Shown piece after piece: positions 8,590 through 17,869 of a stretch of 64,000 bases of DNA (positions within the stretch are counted from its first letter, which is position 1; each line of letters starts with the position of its first letter). The notes beneath the pieces are model-generated. The model was not told where the DNA came from and ran no database searches. It was given only the letters and a program-made list of their open reading frames with translations. A program made the position numbers and the translations under genes. This DNA comes from Anaerolineales bacterium UBA2395 (GTDB taxonomy: Bacteria > Chloroflexota > Anaerolineae > Anaerolineales > Villigracilaceae). The DNA lies in contig DDSH01000012.1 in assembly GCA_002343775.1 (NCBI GenBank), positions 305,741 to 369,740 of the forward strand, in the 5' to 3' direction.

Positions 8590-10245
8590 TTATGATTTAT
8601 TCTTGTCTTCCGTTTTATCTTCGAGGACATGGATGACCTTATCCACGAATTTGCGGGTGGGCAGCGAACCCTTTTGATAAACCGCTTCAATGTGACCGTT
8701 GAGTCGTTTCCGCTCTTCGGCAGTGATATCCTTTGCGCTGACCACCACCACCGGGATGTGCTTCGTGCGCGGGTCGAGTTTCAATTCTTCGACAAGTCCG
8801 AACCCGTCGATGCCCGGCATGGTCAGGTCGCTGACGATCAGATCAGGCAGTTTTTGCCGTGCGATGGAGAGACCCTCCCAGCCATCCTTGGCATGATACA
8901 TGCGATAATTCTTCCTGCCTTCGAGCAGGCGGCGGATGAGAAGCGCATCGTCTTCATTGTCATCGATTAATAACACAGTTGTGGTGGTTTCATCGAGATG
9001 CTCCAATGCAGATTGCAATCCCTCGCGCGGGGCGGGGGATTGGTCCTTGCTGAGATGGACATCCACCGCCCACTGATCTCCAAGGACATGCTTTTCGACC
9101 GGGAAGGTGTGCCCCGTACAATTGATGACCACCAAATCTTCCTTGTTGATGACACCCTGTTTGGATAACTTCTCGAACCCGGCAAAGGCAACCGCGGTTG
9201 CCGGTTCTACAGCCATGCCTTCGCTTTTTGCGAGCGCCTTCATGGCGTTGTATGCTTCGAGGTCTGTCACCGCCTCCATCACGCCGCCGAACTTTTGGGT
9301 GAGGTTCCAGAGATAGGTGTACGATTTTCCCGGGTCGCCTGTGGAGAGGATGATGATGCGTGTATCAGGAATAACCGGCTCGGCGGTCTCCTTCCCTGCT
9401 TTGAAGGCTTGCACCATGGGCGAACATCCCTCCGCCTGAATGACGGCGAGTTTTGGGACTTTGTTGATCAAGCCCATGTCGTACATTTCCTTGAAGCCGT
9501 GATACACGCCCAGCGGTCCCAACCCGCCGCTGACGGCTTGAATGTACCAATCTGGCGCGCGCCAGCCGAGATTTTCCACGATCTCGTAGGCGATGGTCTT
9601 CATTGATTCACGCGCGGGGATGGAACTTGCGCCTCTGTCGAGCAGCAGGTTCTTTCGCTGGGCAAATTGTGCGGCGATCTGTTTGGTCTGGTCGTAGTTG
9701 CCGCTGACGCGGATCACTTCCGCGCCAAAGAGTGCGGCTTCTCGCAGTTTTTCCTGCGGGACGAGGCTGGTCATGAAGACCCATAGTTTGATGCCCGCCC
9801 GCGCACAGGCGGCGGCATATGCCACAGCGGCGTTTCCGGTGGATGCAATGACCGCTTCACGGATCCCGTTTTCATTCATTGCAGCGACAGCGACAGCTGC
9901 CTGACGGTCTTTGAAGGAAGAGGTCGGTCCGTAGCGTTCATCCTTGATGTATACAGTACCATGCCCGAGGTCCGGGGCGAAGCGATGCGAAAGCCAGAGG
10001 GGCGTTCCACCGGCGGGGTATAGATCCAGTGCCGAGGGATTATCCAGCGGCAATACATCCTGATAGCGCCACAAGTTCATGGGACGGTTGGGGATGCCGC
10101 GCAGGATCTCGCGTTTGAAGGCTTCGTAGTTGTAGTTCGCTTCGAGCCACTGCGACTGGCAGTGGTTGCACACAGCCGGTTCGAATGGGATGTAGGGTTG
10201 TTGGTTTCCGCAGACAGCGCATTGCAGGTAGATAGGGGGTGCCAT
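8590..10245 (-). CDS. Threonine synthase-like PLP enzyme fused to a C-terminal receiver domain
   Basis: 551 residues in two parts. Residues 1 to about 410 are a complete PLP fold type II enzyme, with a zinc ribbon (Cys9, Cys12, Cys26, Cys29), PLP lysine Lys112 in GPTSSFKDRQ, ASTGNAAVAYA at about 134-144 and phosphate-binding VSGGLGPLG. After a linker, residues 420 to about 545 form a response-regulator receiver, with acidic residues Asp428/429 in LIDDNEDD, acceptor Asp473 in VSDLTMPGIDG, Ser503 in VVSAKD and Lys525 in YQKGS. Both halves keep their key residues. The fusion predicts that enzyme activity or partnering is set by phosphorylation. It lies directly downstream of a large histidine kinase (3-bp gap). 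The reaction is inferred from the fold only. Confidence 0.88.
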   Translation of the reverse strand: MAPPIYLQCAVCGNQQPYIPFEPAVCNHCQSQWLEANYNYEAFKREILRGIPNRPMNLWRYQDVLPLDNPSALDLYPAGGTPLWLSHRFAPDLGHGTVYIKDERYGPTSSFKDRQAAVAVAAMNENGIREAVIASTGNAAVAYAAACARAGIKLWVFMTSLVPQEKLREAALFGAEVIRVSGNYDQTKQIAAQFAQRKNLLLDRGASSIPARESMKTIAYEIVENLGWRAPDWYIQAVSGGLGPLGVYHGFKEMYDMGLINKVPKLAVIQAEGCSPMVQAFKAGKETAEPVIPDTRIIILSTGDPGKSYTYLWNLTQKFGGVMEAVTDLEAYNAMKALAKSEGMAVEPATAVAFAGFEKLSKQGVINKEDLVVINCTGHTFPVEKHVLGDQWAVDVHLSKDQSPAPREGLQSALEHLDETTTTVLLIDDNEDDALLIRRLLEGRKNYRMYHAKDGWEGLSIARQKLPDLIVSDLTMPGIDGFGLVEELKLDPRTKHIPVVVVSAKDITAEERKRLNGHIEAVYQKGSLPTRKFVDKVIHVLEDKTEDKNKS

Positions 10246-10248
10246 GAT

Positions 10249-13200
10249 TTACGCTCTCTTTGTTGTGATCTCGGGCTCAGAAACTTTGGCTTCGAGTGGC
10301 AGGAAGATGTAGAAGGTGGCGCCTTCGCCTTCGATGCCGGTGCTTTCAGCCCACAGGCGTCCGCCATGCATTTGGATGAGGCGGCGGCTAATGGGCAGAC
10401 CCAGTCCGGTGCCGCCCACTTTGCGGGTGGTGGATGTATCGACCTGGGTGAATTCCTGGAAGACGCTTTCAAGATGTGCCGGCGGGATGCCCATGCCGTT
10501 GTCTTTGACGCTGATGAGCACGTTCTTCGCTTCGCGGATGGCGCGGATGGAGATCGTACCTTTTTCGGTGAATTTCACGGCGTTGTTGACGAGGTTAAGA
10601 AGTACCTGTCGCAGGCGGGTTCGGTCGGCGCTGATCTCTACCTTTTGATCTGAATCCGTCTCGATGAAGATGTTCACTTCCTTTTCATTGGTCAGCGGGG
10701 TTGTGATGCTGACGACCTCTTCGAATATCTCATGGAGGTTGAACTTCTCGACAATGAGGTTGAGTTTACCGGATTCGATCTTTGCCATGTCCAGCACGTC
10801 GTTGATGAGGTGCAATAGATGCTGCCCGTTCTTTTGGATGAGCGAGAGGTCGTTCTGCATATAGGGCGTCAGTGTGCCATCCAAGCCTTCCAACATCACA
10901 TCGGTGAAGCCGAGGATGGAGTTGAGCGGGGTGCGTAACTCATGTGACATGTTGGCGAGGAAGGAAGATTTTAGCCGGTCCAGTTCGCGCAACTGGGTCA
11001 ATGTGGCGGCTTGTTCCTGGTAGAGGCGGGCGTTCTGGAGCGCGACCGCCACCTGGGCGGCGAGGGTATTGTAGATAAGCGCATCCTCTTCGGTGAAGTA
11101 GCCGGCTTTTTCAGATTGCACGTCGAACACGCCGAGAACTCTGTCGCCTACGATCATGGGGAGCGCCATTTCGGCGTGCGTGTTGGGTAGGAGCGGATTT
11201 GGCAGGAAGCCAACATCCTCGTGGATGTCATTCACGATGATCGCTTTGCGTTCGCGGTAGGCGCGCGCCACAAGCGAGCGTTCCGCATCCATTTGAATGG
11301 CGTGACCCGCAGTGGTCATTTGACGTCCCACATCGCCTGCGCCTGTGGCGAGCATCAGGGTGTTCCAGGATTCATCGGCAAGATAAATGTGGGCGTGGTA
11401 AAGACTGAAGCGTTCCTTTGTCAGGTCTACCACGGTTTGCAGGAGGGTATCCGGGTTCAACACGGTGGAGGAGGTGGTGGATACGGTTGCCACGGTCTCG
11501 AGCTGGTTCGCGCGTTCCGCGATGAGATTTTGTGCCAGCTTGCGTTCGGTGATGTCTTGATTCGCACCATACCAGCGGACGATCTTTCCGTTCTCGTCGC
11601 GGTCGACGTTGATGCTCACGTAGATGTAGCCGAGGCTTCCATCGGGGAAGAAGATGCGATGTTCCACTTGCGCCTGGAAATGCCGTTCGGTTGTGGATAA
11701 GGCTTTGGCAATTTCTGTGCCGACCAATGGGGCGTCGTCGGGATGGACAAAGCGTTCGGCGTACTCGGCAGAAGACATTTGGTAACTGCCGACCGTTTCC
11801 ACATCCGTGCGGAAGACGGCGTAAAAGTTGTCATTGAAGGTGAAGAGATCCTTTTCGAAGTCGTACTCCCAGTTGCCGAGGCGGGCGATGTTGAGCGCTT
11901 CAGACAGGCGCGCTTCATTGGTGCGGATGGCTTCTTCCGCCAGTTTGCGTTCAGTGATGTCCTGATTCGCACCATACCAGCGGATGATCTTGCCATTCTC
12001 GTCCCGTTCGACGTTCAGGTTGACGGCGATGTATCCTGTGCTTCCGTCAGTGAAAATAATGCGATGTTCGAGTTGGCGGCTAAAGAAGCGCTCGGTGGTG
12101 GACATGGCTTTGCCGATCTCTTCGCCGACCAGTGCCGCATCGTCCGGGTGGACAAATCGGCGCGCATATTCTGCGGAGGAAATTTGATAGCTGCCAACTT
12201 CTTTTACATTGGTGCGGAAGATGGAGTAGAACTGATCGTTGAACTTGAACAGGTCCTTTTCAACATCGTATTCCCAGTTGCCGAGGCGGGCAATATCAAG
12301 CGCTTCTGCAAGACGTTCCTGGCTTATTTGTAATCTTGCGCGCCCCTCTTCGGTCTGTTCCAATAGGCGGAGGTTTTCGATGTGGGTGCCGAGATTTTCC
12401 GATACCTGTTGGATGATGAGTTCGGCTTCCTCTTCGGTTACGGCGCTGGGTTCGGCGGCTGCCAGTTCGCCAACCAATTCATCGCGTACCTTGATGGGCA
12501 TCTGATAGGCAACAGATCGGTGGTTATTTCCCGCTTCGCCAAGGGGTATGACCTCTTTTTGGTCGTACACGAAACCCGCCAAAGCCTCGCGGATCTGCAG
12601 GTAATCCTGCCAGTTTTCGCGCGTCAGGCGTTTGAGCGCCTGTTCTGCTTCGTGACGGAACTTGTCTGCCTGGGAAAGCAAACGCAGGTTGTCGAGATGG
12701 CGTGACAGCTGATCGGCAATGGCTTGAACGACCTGTATATCAGCATCTGCCCAGCTGCGTTTCTCATCGCCCGCAATCTGTATTTTTCCAACCTGCGCTC
12801 CAATGATCTGGATGGGCGCCACAATGGTGTGTTCGTCTGCAATCTCTTCAGTGACGAGGGTAAGTTTATTTTGCTGGAAGGCGAAACCGATCTTTTCGCT
12901 GCGGTCGATTGCGTTAAGGAATTCGTGCCAATTTGAATACGATTGGTATCTGGCTCGCTCCTCAAGGCTGACGCGCGCTTCCGTCGCTTCCTCGAAGAGA
13001 TCGGCGTTCTGGATCGCCACCGCCAATTGACCGGAGAGCGCTTCAAAGGCGGGCAGGTTGGTCTCATTAAGCGCGTTGGGGTATTCGCTTTGCATATCCA
13101 ACACACCCACCACACGATCGCCAACCATGAGCGGCACGGCCATTTCAGAACGGGTATTGGGCAGCAGGTCGTTCTTGAGGAAGAAGGAACTCTTCTCCGT

Positions 13201-14898
13201 ATCTGCCACGATGATGGCGCGTTTTTCCGCTACGGCGCGCCCATTGATGGAGGTTAAACCCACTTTCAGGCTGTGTCCGCGAACGAGTAATTGGCGTCCC
13301 ACCTCACCGGTTCCGGCACGCAGAGTGATGGTCTCATCAAACGGGTCGAGCAAATAGATCTGGGTGTAGTACAGGTTGAAACGGCTGCGGATGATGTCGA
13401 CCGCTTTGGAAAGCATCTCATCCATGTTGTTCACTTTTTCGGTGATCGTGCGTCCGACCACCGCTGCCAGTTCGAGGTCGTGGGTGCGTTCAGCGACGCG
13501 TTGCTCGAGCGAACCGATCAGGTTTTGCAACTGGGCGGTCATTCGGTTGAAGGTGAAACCCAACTGCCCGATCTCATCCTGGCTGGAGATGACCACCTGC
13601 TGCGAGAGATCCCCGCGTTCGATGGCTTCGGAAGCGCGAGTCAGGTCTGTGAGCGGTCTGAGCGCAAGGTTGGTCGTGCGCCTCAAGCTGTACGAACCTG
13701 CCCCAAGCGCCACAGACATTGCCAGAAGCATGAAGACCACACGCCAGGTTTGCTGACCAACGATCTCTGTGCGGTCGATGACGATATCCACTGTACCGAT
13801 CACCTTGCCGGTGTAATCGCGCAAGGGCAGAGTGCTTACACTGTAGGTCTTCCCATTTTCACGCACGCGGCTGATGGTCTGCTCACCGTTGAGCGCCGAA
13901 GTGTACGAATCTACGGGGGCATAGACACTGTCGATGGTGGAAGCCAGCACCAGCAAGTTCGATGCGGGACCTTCCCTCAGCGCCGAAATATCCTCCAGAG
14001 TGGCAAGCGCAAGCGCTTCCCTTGTCAAAATGATGCGCCAATCGCCGCCAAATTCCTCTTTCATGCGGGCGGTGAAAGTATCATCGATGTTAAGACCGAA
14101 TTCCACGCTGCCCGTGTGACGCCCTTTGTAGAACATTGGCATGACGCCGCGCATACCCATACCACCGCGTCCCACTTCCAGCCCGGCGACCGGCTTCAAG
14201 GTATCATTGACTTCGAGCACCGTATTGCGGAAGGAGGAGAGGTCGTCGCCGAAGCTTTCCGGATTATGCAATCGCAGGAACGATACCGCAGGAGAAAGGT
14301 GAAATTGATACTGTGGAATATCGAATTGACCATCCAACGCTTCATACGTGGAAAGGGTCAGGTCGGTCAGAGCCGCCCGGTCGCGTTCTGCAAATGCCGC
14401 CTGAATCTCCGGGTTGGTCGCTGATTGGATCGCCAACCCCAACGCAAAGTTTTCCATATTGGAAAGTTCAGAGGTAAAGAATTCCTCCGCCTGCTTGCTT
14501 TCGGTAACTTCGCGGGTGCGGTAATCGACCTGTGCAGTATAAAAATTGTAGAAAAAAAATGCAGCCAATGCAATTGCAAAGGTCGCCAGGGTCGGCAGAA
14601 GGATCCTGGTCGAGAGGGAATTGGTGCGACGGAAATCCTTCCCGGCGGGAGATGATGAGCCGTCTGTCGAGTTGTTTTGCCTGACAGTCTCTGCCGCTTC
14701 TTTTTCAGACACGGGAGCGGGCTCAACACCATCGGGCATTCCCGCCGCCGAAAGTTTTTGCTCCAACTCAGAGATGCGCCTTCGCAGGCTTTCAACCTCA
14801 CCGATGCTCAAATAAGAAGGTGGTTCCTCCCCATCGAACAGTTTTTCGATGCGCTTTTGCATGGATTTATCGTTTTCGGATGGCAATTGGTCAGACAT
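10249..14898 (-). CDS. Large membrane histidine kinase (Cache-HAMP-GAF-PAS-PAS-GAF-HisKA-HATPase)
   Basis: 1549 residues. A cytosolic N-terminal region with a short coiled coil (about 40-55) precedes a first membrane helix near 95-115. Then come an extracytoplasmic Cache-like sensor, a second helix near 390, HAMP, a GAF domain (about 470-640), degenerate GAF-like segments, and two nearly identical PAS/PAC units ending in GANQDITERKLA. Another GAF, HisKA with SHELRTP (His1319), and HATPase_c with NLVNNAVKF, DNGMGIP and GGTGLGLP complete it. It has no receiver of its own, so the fused and free receivers just downstream are natural partners. Ribosome site AGGAGG. The PAS pair is a 405-bp tandem duplication at DNA level. 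Confidence 0.9.
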   Translation of the reverse strand: MSDQLPSENDKSMQKRIEKLFDGEEPPSYLSIGEVESLRRRISELEQKLSAAGMPDGVEPAPVSEKEAAETVRQNNSTDGSSSPAGKDFRRTNSLSTRILLPTLATFAIALAAFFFYNFYTAQVDYRTREVTESKQAEEFFTSELSNMENFALGLAIQSATNPEIQAAFAERDRAALTDLTLSTYEALDGQFDIPQYQFHLSPAVSFLRLHNPESFGDDLSSFRNTVLEVNDTLKPVAGLEVGRGGMGMRGVMPMFYKGRHTGSVEFGLNIDDTFTARMKEEFGGDWRIILTREALALATLEDISALREGPASNLLVLASTIDSVYAPVDSYTSALNGEQTISRVRENGKTYSVSTLPLRDYTGKVIGTVDIVIDRTEIVGQQTWRVVFMLLAMSVALGAGSYSLRRTTNLALRPLTDLTRASEAIERGDLSQQVVISSQDEIGQLGFTFNRMTAQLQNLIGSLEQRVAERTHDLELAAVVGRTITEKVNNMDEMLSKAVDIIRSRFNLYYTQIYLLDPFDETITLRAGTGEVGRQLLVRGHSLKVGLTSINGRAVAEKRAIIVADTEKSSFFLKNDLLPNTRSEMAVPLMVGDRVVGVLDMQSEYPNALNETNLPAFEALSGQLAVAIQNADLFEEATEARVSLEERARYQSYSNWHEFLNAIDRSEKIGFAFQQNKLTLVTEEIADEHTIVAPIQIIGAQVGKIQIAGDEKRSWADADIQVVQAIADQLSRHLDNLRLLSQADKFRHEAEQALKRLTRENWQDYLQIREALAGFVYDQKEVIPLGEAGNNHRSVAYQMPIKVRDELVGELAAAEPSAVTEEEAELIIQQVSENLGTHIENLRLLEQTEEGRARLQISQERLAEALDIARLGNWEYDVEKDLFKFNDQFYSIFRTNVKEVGSYQISSAEYARRFVHPDDAALVGEEIGKAMSTTERFFSRQLEHRIIFTDGSTGYIAVNLNVERDENGKIIRWYGANQDITERKLAEEAIRTNEARLSEALNIARLGNWEYDFEKDLFTFNDNFYAVFRTDVETVGSYQMSSAEYAERFVHPDDAPLVGTEIAKALSTTERHFQAQVEHRIFFPDGSLGYIYVSINVDRDENGKIVRWYGANQDITERKLAQNLIAERANQLETVATVSTTSSTVLNPDTLLQTVVDLTKERFSLYHAHIYLADESWNTLMLATGAGDVGRQMTTAGHAIQMDAERSLVARAYRERKAIIVNDIHEDVGFLPNPLLPNTHAEMALPMIVGDRVLGVFDVQSEKAGYFTEEDALIYNTLAAQVAVALQNARLYQEQAATLTQLRELDRLKSSFLANMSHELRTPLNSILGFTDVMLEGLDGTLTPYMQNDLSLIQKNGQHLLHLINDVLDMAKIESGKLNLIVEKFNLHEIFEEVVSITTPLTNEKEVNIFIETDSDQKVEISADRTRLRQVLLNLVNNAVKFTEKGTISIRAIREAKNVLISVKDNGMGIPPAHLESVFQEFTQVDTSTTRKVGGTGLGLPISRRLIQMHGGRLWAESTGIEGEGATFYIFLPLEAKVSEPEITTKRA
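11531..12340 (-). repeat. Tandem duplication of a PAS/PAC-coding unit (period 405 bp)
   Basis: Two adjacent units encode LGNWEYD...GANQDITERKLA with strong nucleotide identity; for example, CGCACCATACCAGCGGA occurs in both. The phrase AGTTGCCGAGGCGGGC recurs exactly 405 bp apart (11871 and 12276), equal to 135 codons, so frame is kept. This indicates a fairly recent internal duplication of the sensory module. Confidence 0.85.
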
Positions 14899-14901
14899 CG
14901 T

Positions 14902-16773
14902 TTATTTCCTCCTTCCATCCTGAATCTCCGGCGTAATGAGACTGGGTCGTTCGATCATCACGCGTGAGTCTTTTGCGCCAAAGGCAATGCCAAGTTCCTT
15001 CACAGCCGTTTGCAGGGCATGTTCCACGGTCGTGGTGCTTTGGATCTTCCTGTTGATTTCACCGATCAGGGCTTCGCGTTCGGCTTGTTTGCGGCTTTCT
15101 GCAAAGGTCTGCGCGTTCTTCAAGGCGATCGCCACCTGATAGGCGATGGATTGCAGCAGGTCTACATCTTCGTGTTTCAATCCCCCAACTGTGTTCTGCT
15201 GCACGTCGAGCACACCTAATGTTTCATTGCCGAGCACAATGGGTACTGCGATCTCAGATTTGGTCTCGGGCAGCAGAGGGTTGGGCAGCCAGCCTTCCTC
15301 TGAAGAGGTATCAGGTACAAAGACCGCCTGTTCAGTTTCGGCGGCGCGTCCCACCAACCCCCTGCCTTTTTGAATCTTGTGTCCACGTGCCATCATGGCT
15401 TTTCCGGCATCTCCGGTGCCGCCTGCCATGACCAGTTCCTGCGTCTGACCGTCGTACAGATAAATATGAACGTGATAATAGTCGAACGCATCTTTCACCT
15501 GTTCCACGACCTGGGAGATAAGATGTTCCTGGTCCAAAATGGTGGAGAGGCGGCGGCTGACTTCGATGGAGGTCGTCAGCGCACGGGTGCGGTCTGTTAC
15601 ACGTTGTTCGAGCGTACCGATCAGGTTGCGCAGACGTTCGGTCATGGCGTTGAATGCCTGACCCAGTACCCCGATCTCGTCCTGTTGGGTGTTTTCCACC
15701 TGCAGGGTGAGGTTACCGTGCGAGATTTTGTCGGCGACTTCAACCAGCGCCGTGATCGGCGAGGTGATGCCTTGGGTGATGATGAACGCCAGGATGACGG
15801 CAGCCAGCACTGTCACGATGATCAAGCCCAGGGTGGTCTGGAACACTGTCGTCGAGGTTCGAAGCGCTTCTGCCTGATGGCTTTCAGCGACCAAAGCGAC
15901 CTGCAGTTCCGGGATCCAGCGGTACACGCCGATCACGGTTGTATCGGTGTAGTTTTGATAGGTTGCCGTTCCAAACGTTTTTTCGCGGATGGCAACCGTC
16001 ACGCCTTCCGAGCGGATGTACGTCTCGCCCAGTGAAAGTTCTTCATGTCGCAGGCTGGTCAGGGCTGCGAAGTTCGCGCTGACGAGATACGTTTCGCCCG
16101 TGTCTCCGAGACCGCCCTGCACCTGCATGATCTCGCTCAATGCGGAGAGGTTGACGCGCCCAGCGAGAACTCCGATGGTCTTGCCAGACGAGTTCTTCAC
16201 AGGCTGGGTCATCACGATGGAGTAGTTGGAAAGCCCCACCTCGTAAGCCGGCGGGGAGATGTATGAGCCGAGCAAGCCTTGTTTGAAGAAATCCTGATTC
16301 AGCTGGATCTTGCCTTCCTGAACAATATCCGTTGAAACGACGATCTTTCCATCGAGGTCCATCAGGAATATCTCGGTGAAGTATCCCGTTTTTTCGTTGA
16401 ACCCCGCCATTTCATTGCGGATATCCTGCTTGCTTTGCGATTCAGCATTGTTGTCTTGTAGAACCGAGTTCAGTTCCTGTTGGGTTCTCTGATCGTCGAT
16501 GACGAGATCGAGGCTGGTTTGCAACACATTGAGCAGTGTTTTGATCTCGTTTTCTTTCAACGATGAAACCGCTTCGAGTCGATTGAACGCCTCAGTGGTC
16601 AACCCCCGCCCACTGATGAATCCAGCTACTGTACCGGTGATGAGCACGGGGAATATTGCCAGCAGGATAAATGCCAGCAGCAGGCGATTCCGCAGGGAAA
16701 GTGTGCGCAGCCGTTTTCCGTCCAAACGGTCCTGCCTGCGTATGGTATTTTGAGAGGATGAAATTTGATTCAT
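14902..16773 (-). CDS. Kinase-less membrane sensor: dCache-HAMP-GAF
   Basis: 623 residues. Membrane helix 1 is at about 32-55 and is followed by a periplasmic double-Cache-like region (VVSTDIVQEGKIQLNQ, VMTQPVKNSSGKTIGVLAG). Helix 2 is near 318-340, then HAMP (SPITALVEVADKISHGNLTL) and one GAF domain with GRGLVGRAAE and WLPNPLLPETKSEIAVPI. The protein ends in a short helical tail (INRKIQSTTTVEHALQTAV) without HisKA, HATPase or methyl-accepting domain. It therefore cannot phosphorylate and must signal through partners, plausibly the kinases of the same operon. The gene follows the binding-protein gene by 51 bp and precedes the large kinase by 3 bp. Confidence 0.85.
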   Translation of the reverse strand: MNQISSSQNTIRRQDRLDGKRLRTLSLRNRLLLAFILLAIFPVLITGTVAGFISGRGLTTEAFNRLEAVSSLKENEIKTLLNVLQTSLDLVIDDQRTQQELNSVLQDNNAESQSKQDIRNEMAGFNEKTGYFTEIFLMDLDGKIVVSTDIVQEGKIQLNQDFFKQGLLGSYISPPAYEVGLSNYSIVMTQPVKNSSGKTIGVLAGRVNLSALSEIMQVQGGLGDTGETYLVSANFAALTSLRHEELSLGETYIRSEGVTVAIREKTFGTATYQNYTDTTVIGVYRWIPELQVALVAESHQAEALRTSTTVFQTTLGLIIVTVLAAVILAFIITQGITSPITALVEVADKISHGNLTLQVENTQQDEIGVLGQAFNAMTERLRNLIGTLEQRVTDRTRALTTSIEVSRRLSTILDQEHLISQVVEQVKDAFDYYHVHIYLYDGQTQELVMAGGTGDAGKAMMARGHKIQKGRGLVGRAAETEQAVFVPDTSSEEGWLPNPLLPETKSEIAVPIVLGNETLGVLDVQQNTVGGLKHEDVDLLQSIAYQVAIALKNAQTFAESRKQAEREALIGEINRKIQSTTTVEHALQTAVKELGIAFGAKDSRVMIERPSLITPEIQDGRRK

Positions 16774-16824
16774 GGCAAATCTCCAGTACAGCAGCCGGAT
16801 GGGTTGATGCCCGGGGTGTGGGTA

Positions 16825-17826
16825 CTATGGCAATACAAATTGGTTGGTGTAAACGGTCGAAAGATCGATGGGTGCGCTGATCAGGTCGAATTCCAAAAGG
16901 ATTTCCTGCGTGATATTCCAGACATTTTCGTCCATTGAGCCGATGGGACCACTACCCGTATCGATGAATGGGATCTGTGCCTTCATAACGTTCTCCTGAT
17001 ACGCCAGGTCCAGGGCTTCGTCATAGGTGAGCGCCAGTTCCGCTGCTTCGTCCGTATTCTCGATGGCGTACTGGTAGCCTTTCATGGTGGCGCTGATGAA
17101 CCGTTCGATCAGGTCTGGGTTGTTCTGCATGAACTCTCCGGTCACAAAGATCGTATTGATATACACGTCCACGCCGTAATCTTTGTAATACATCAGGTTG
17201 ATCTCATCGCCCGCATCCCGGGTCATGACCTGCTGATCGGTGGCGAACATTCCGCTCATGGCATCCATCCGCCCTGACTTGATCTCGTTCGCGCCATAAA
17301 AGTCTTCGATGAGGGCATACTGCATGGAGTCTTTTTCCAGCCCGGTGCGGCTCATAAAGGCGAGGAAGAGCAGGTCGCTGTAGCCGCTCAGATCGAGGGA
17401 GTAAGCTCCCACGGTCTTTCCAACCAGGTCTTCCGGTTTCAAGATGTTGTCTTGTTCGAGTGAAGTGATGGCGAGCGGATTATCGCGGAAAATGGTTGCT
17501 ACGGCGACGAAATCCCGCCCCTCGGTTTTTGCTACGATCAGGCTGTCTCCCTGACCGATACCAAATTGAGCGTTGCCATTGGCAACTTCATCCAACGGAT
17601 TGGTTTCCGGTCCGCCGGCTACCAGGGTTACCTCGATGTTCTCTTCGGCATAGTAGCCTTTATCGACAGCGGTATAGAAGCCTGCATATTCCACGCCGTG
17701 GAACCAACTTAATTGGACCGTGACCTTATCCGCTTCCTTGGGAGCGCCGATGCTGCCGCAGGCGCTGACCAGCAAAGCCATAAGAACGATCAACAAACCG
17801 AAATTGTATAAGTACGACTTTTTCAT
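16825..17826 (-). CDS. NMT1/THI5-like substrate-binding lipoprotein
   Basis: 333 residues. A type II signal peptide has lipobox LVSACG (Cys23), so the mature protein is membrane-anchored outside the cell. The body matches the NMT1/THI5-like periplasmic binding fold, with VQLSWFHGVEYAGFYTAVDKG, NAQFGIGQGDS and GKTVGAYSLDLSGYSD. Relatives bind thiamine-pyrimidine precursors, riboflavin or alkylsulfonates for ABC importers. No permease or ATPase gene is nearby. It lies between two membrane sensor genes on the same strand, which suggests it presents a ligand to those sensors. Ribosome site AAAGGAG. Confidence 0.88.
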   Translation of the reverse strand: MKKSYLYNFGLLIVLMALLVSACGSIGAPKEADKVTVQLSWFHGVEYAGFYTAVDKGYYAEENIEVTLVAGGPETNPLDEVANGNAQFGIGQGDSLIVAKTEGRDFVAVATIFRDNPLAITSLEQDNILKPEDLVGKTVGAYSLDLSGYSDLLFLAFMSRTGLEKDSMQYALIEDFYGANEIKSGRMDAMSGMFATDQQVMTRDAGDEINLMYYKDYGVDVYINTIFVTGEFMQNNPDLIERFISATMKGYQYAIENTDEAAELALTYDEALDLAYQENVMKAQIPFIDTGSGPIGSMDENVWNITQEILLEFDLISAPIDLSTVYTNQFVLP

Positions 17827-17869
17827 TTAGAACTCCTTTATGGTTGGTGGTACTTGTTTTAATAAATCC

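Noticed and set aside
13291..14424. Plus-strand frame of 377 codons
   Set aside because: It is antisense to the 1549-residue kinase with no recognisable domain.
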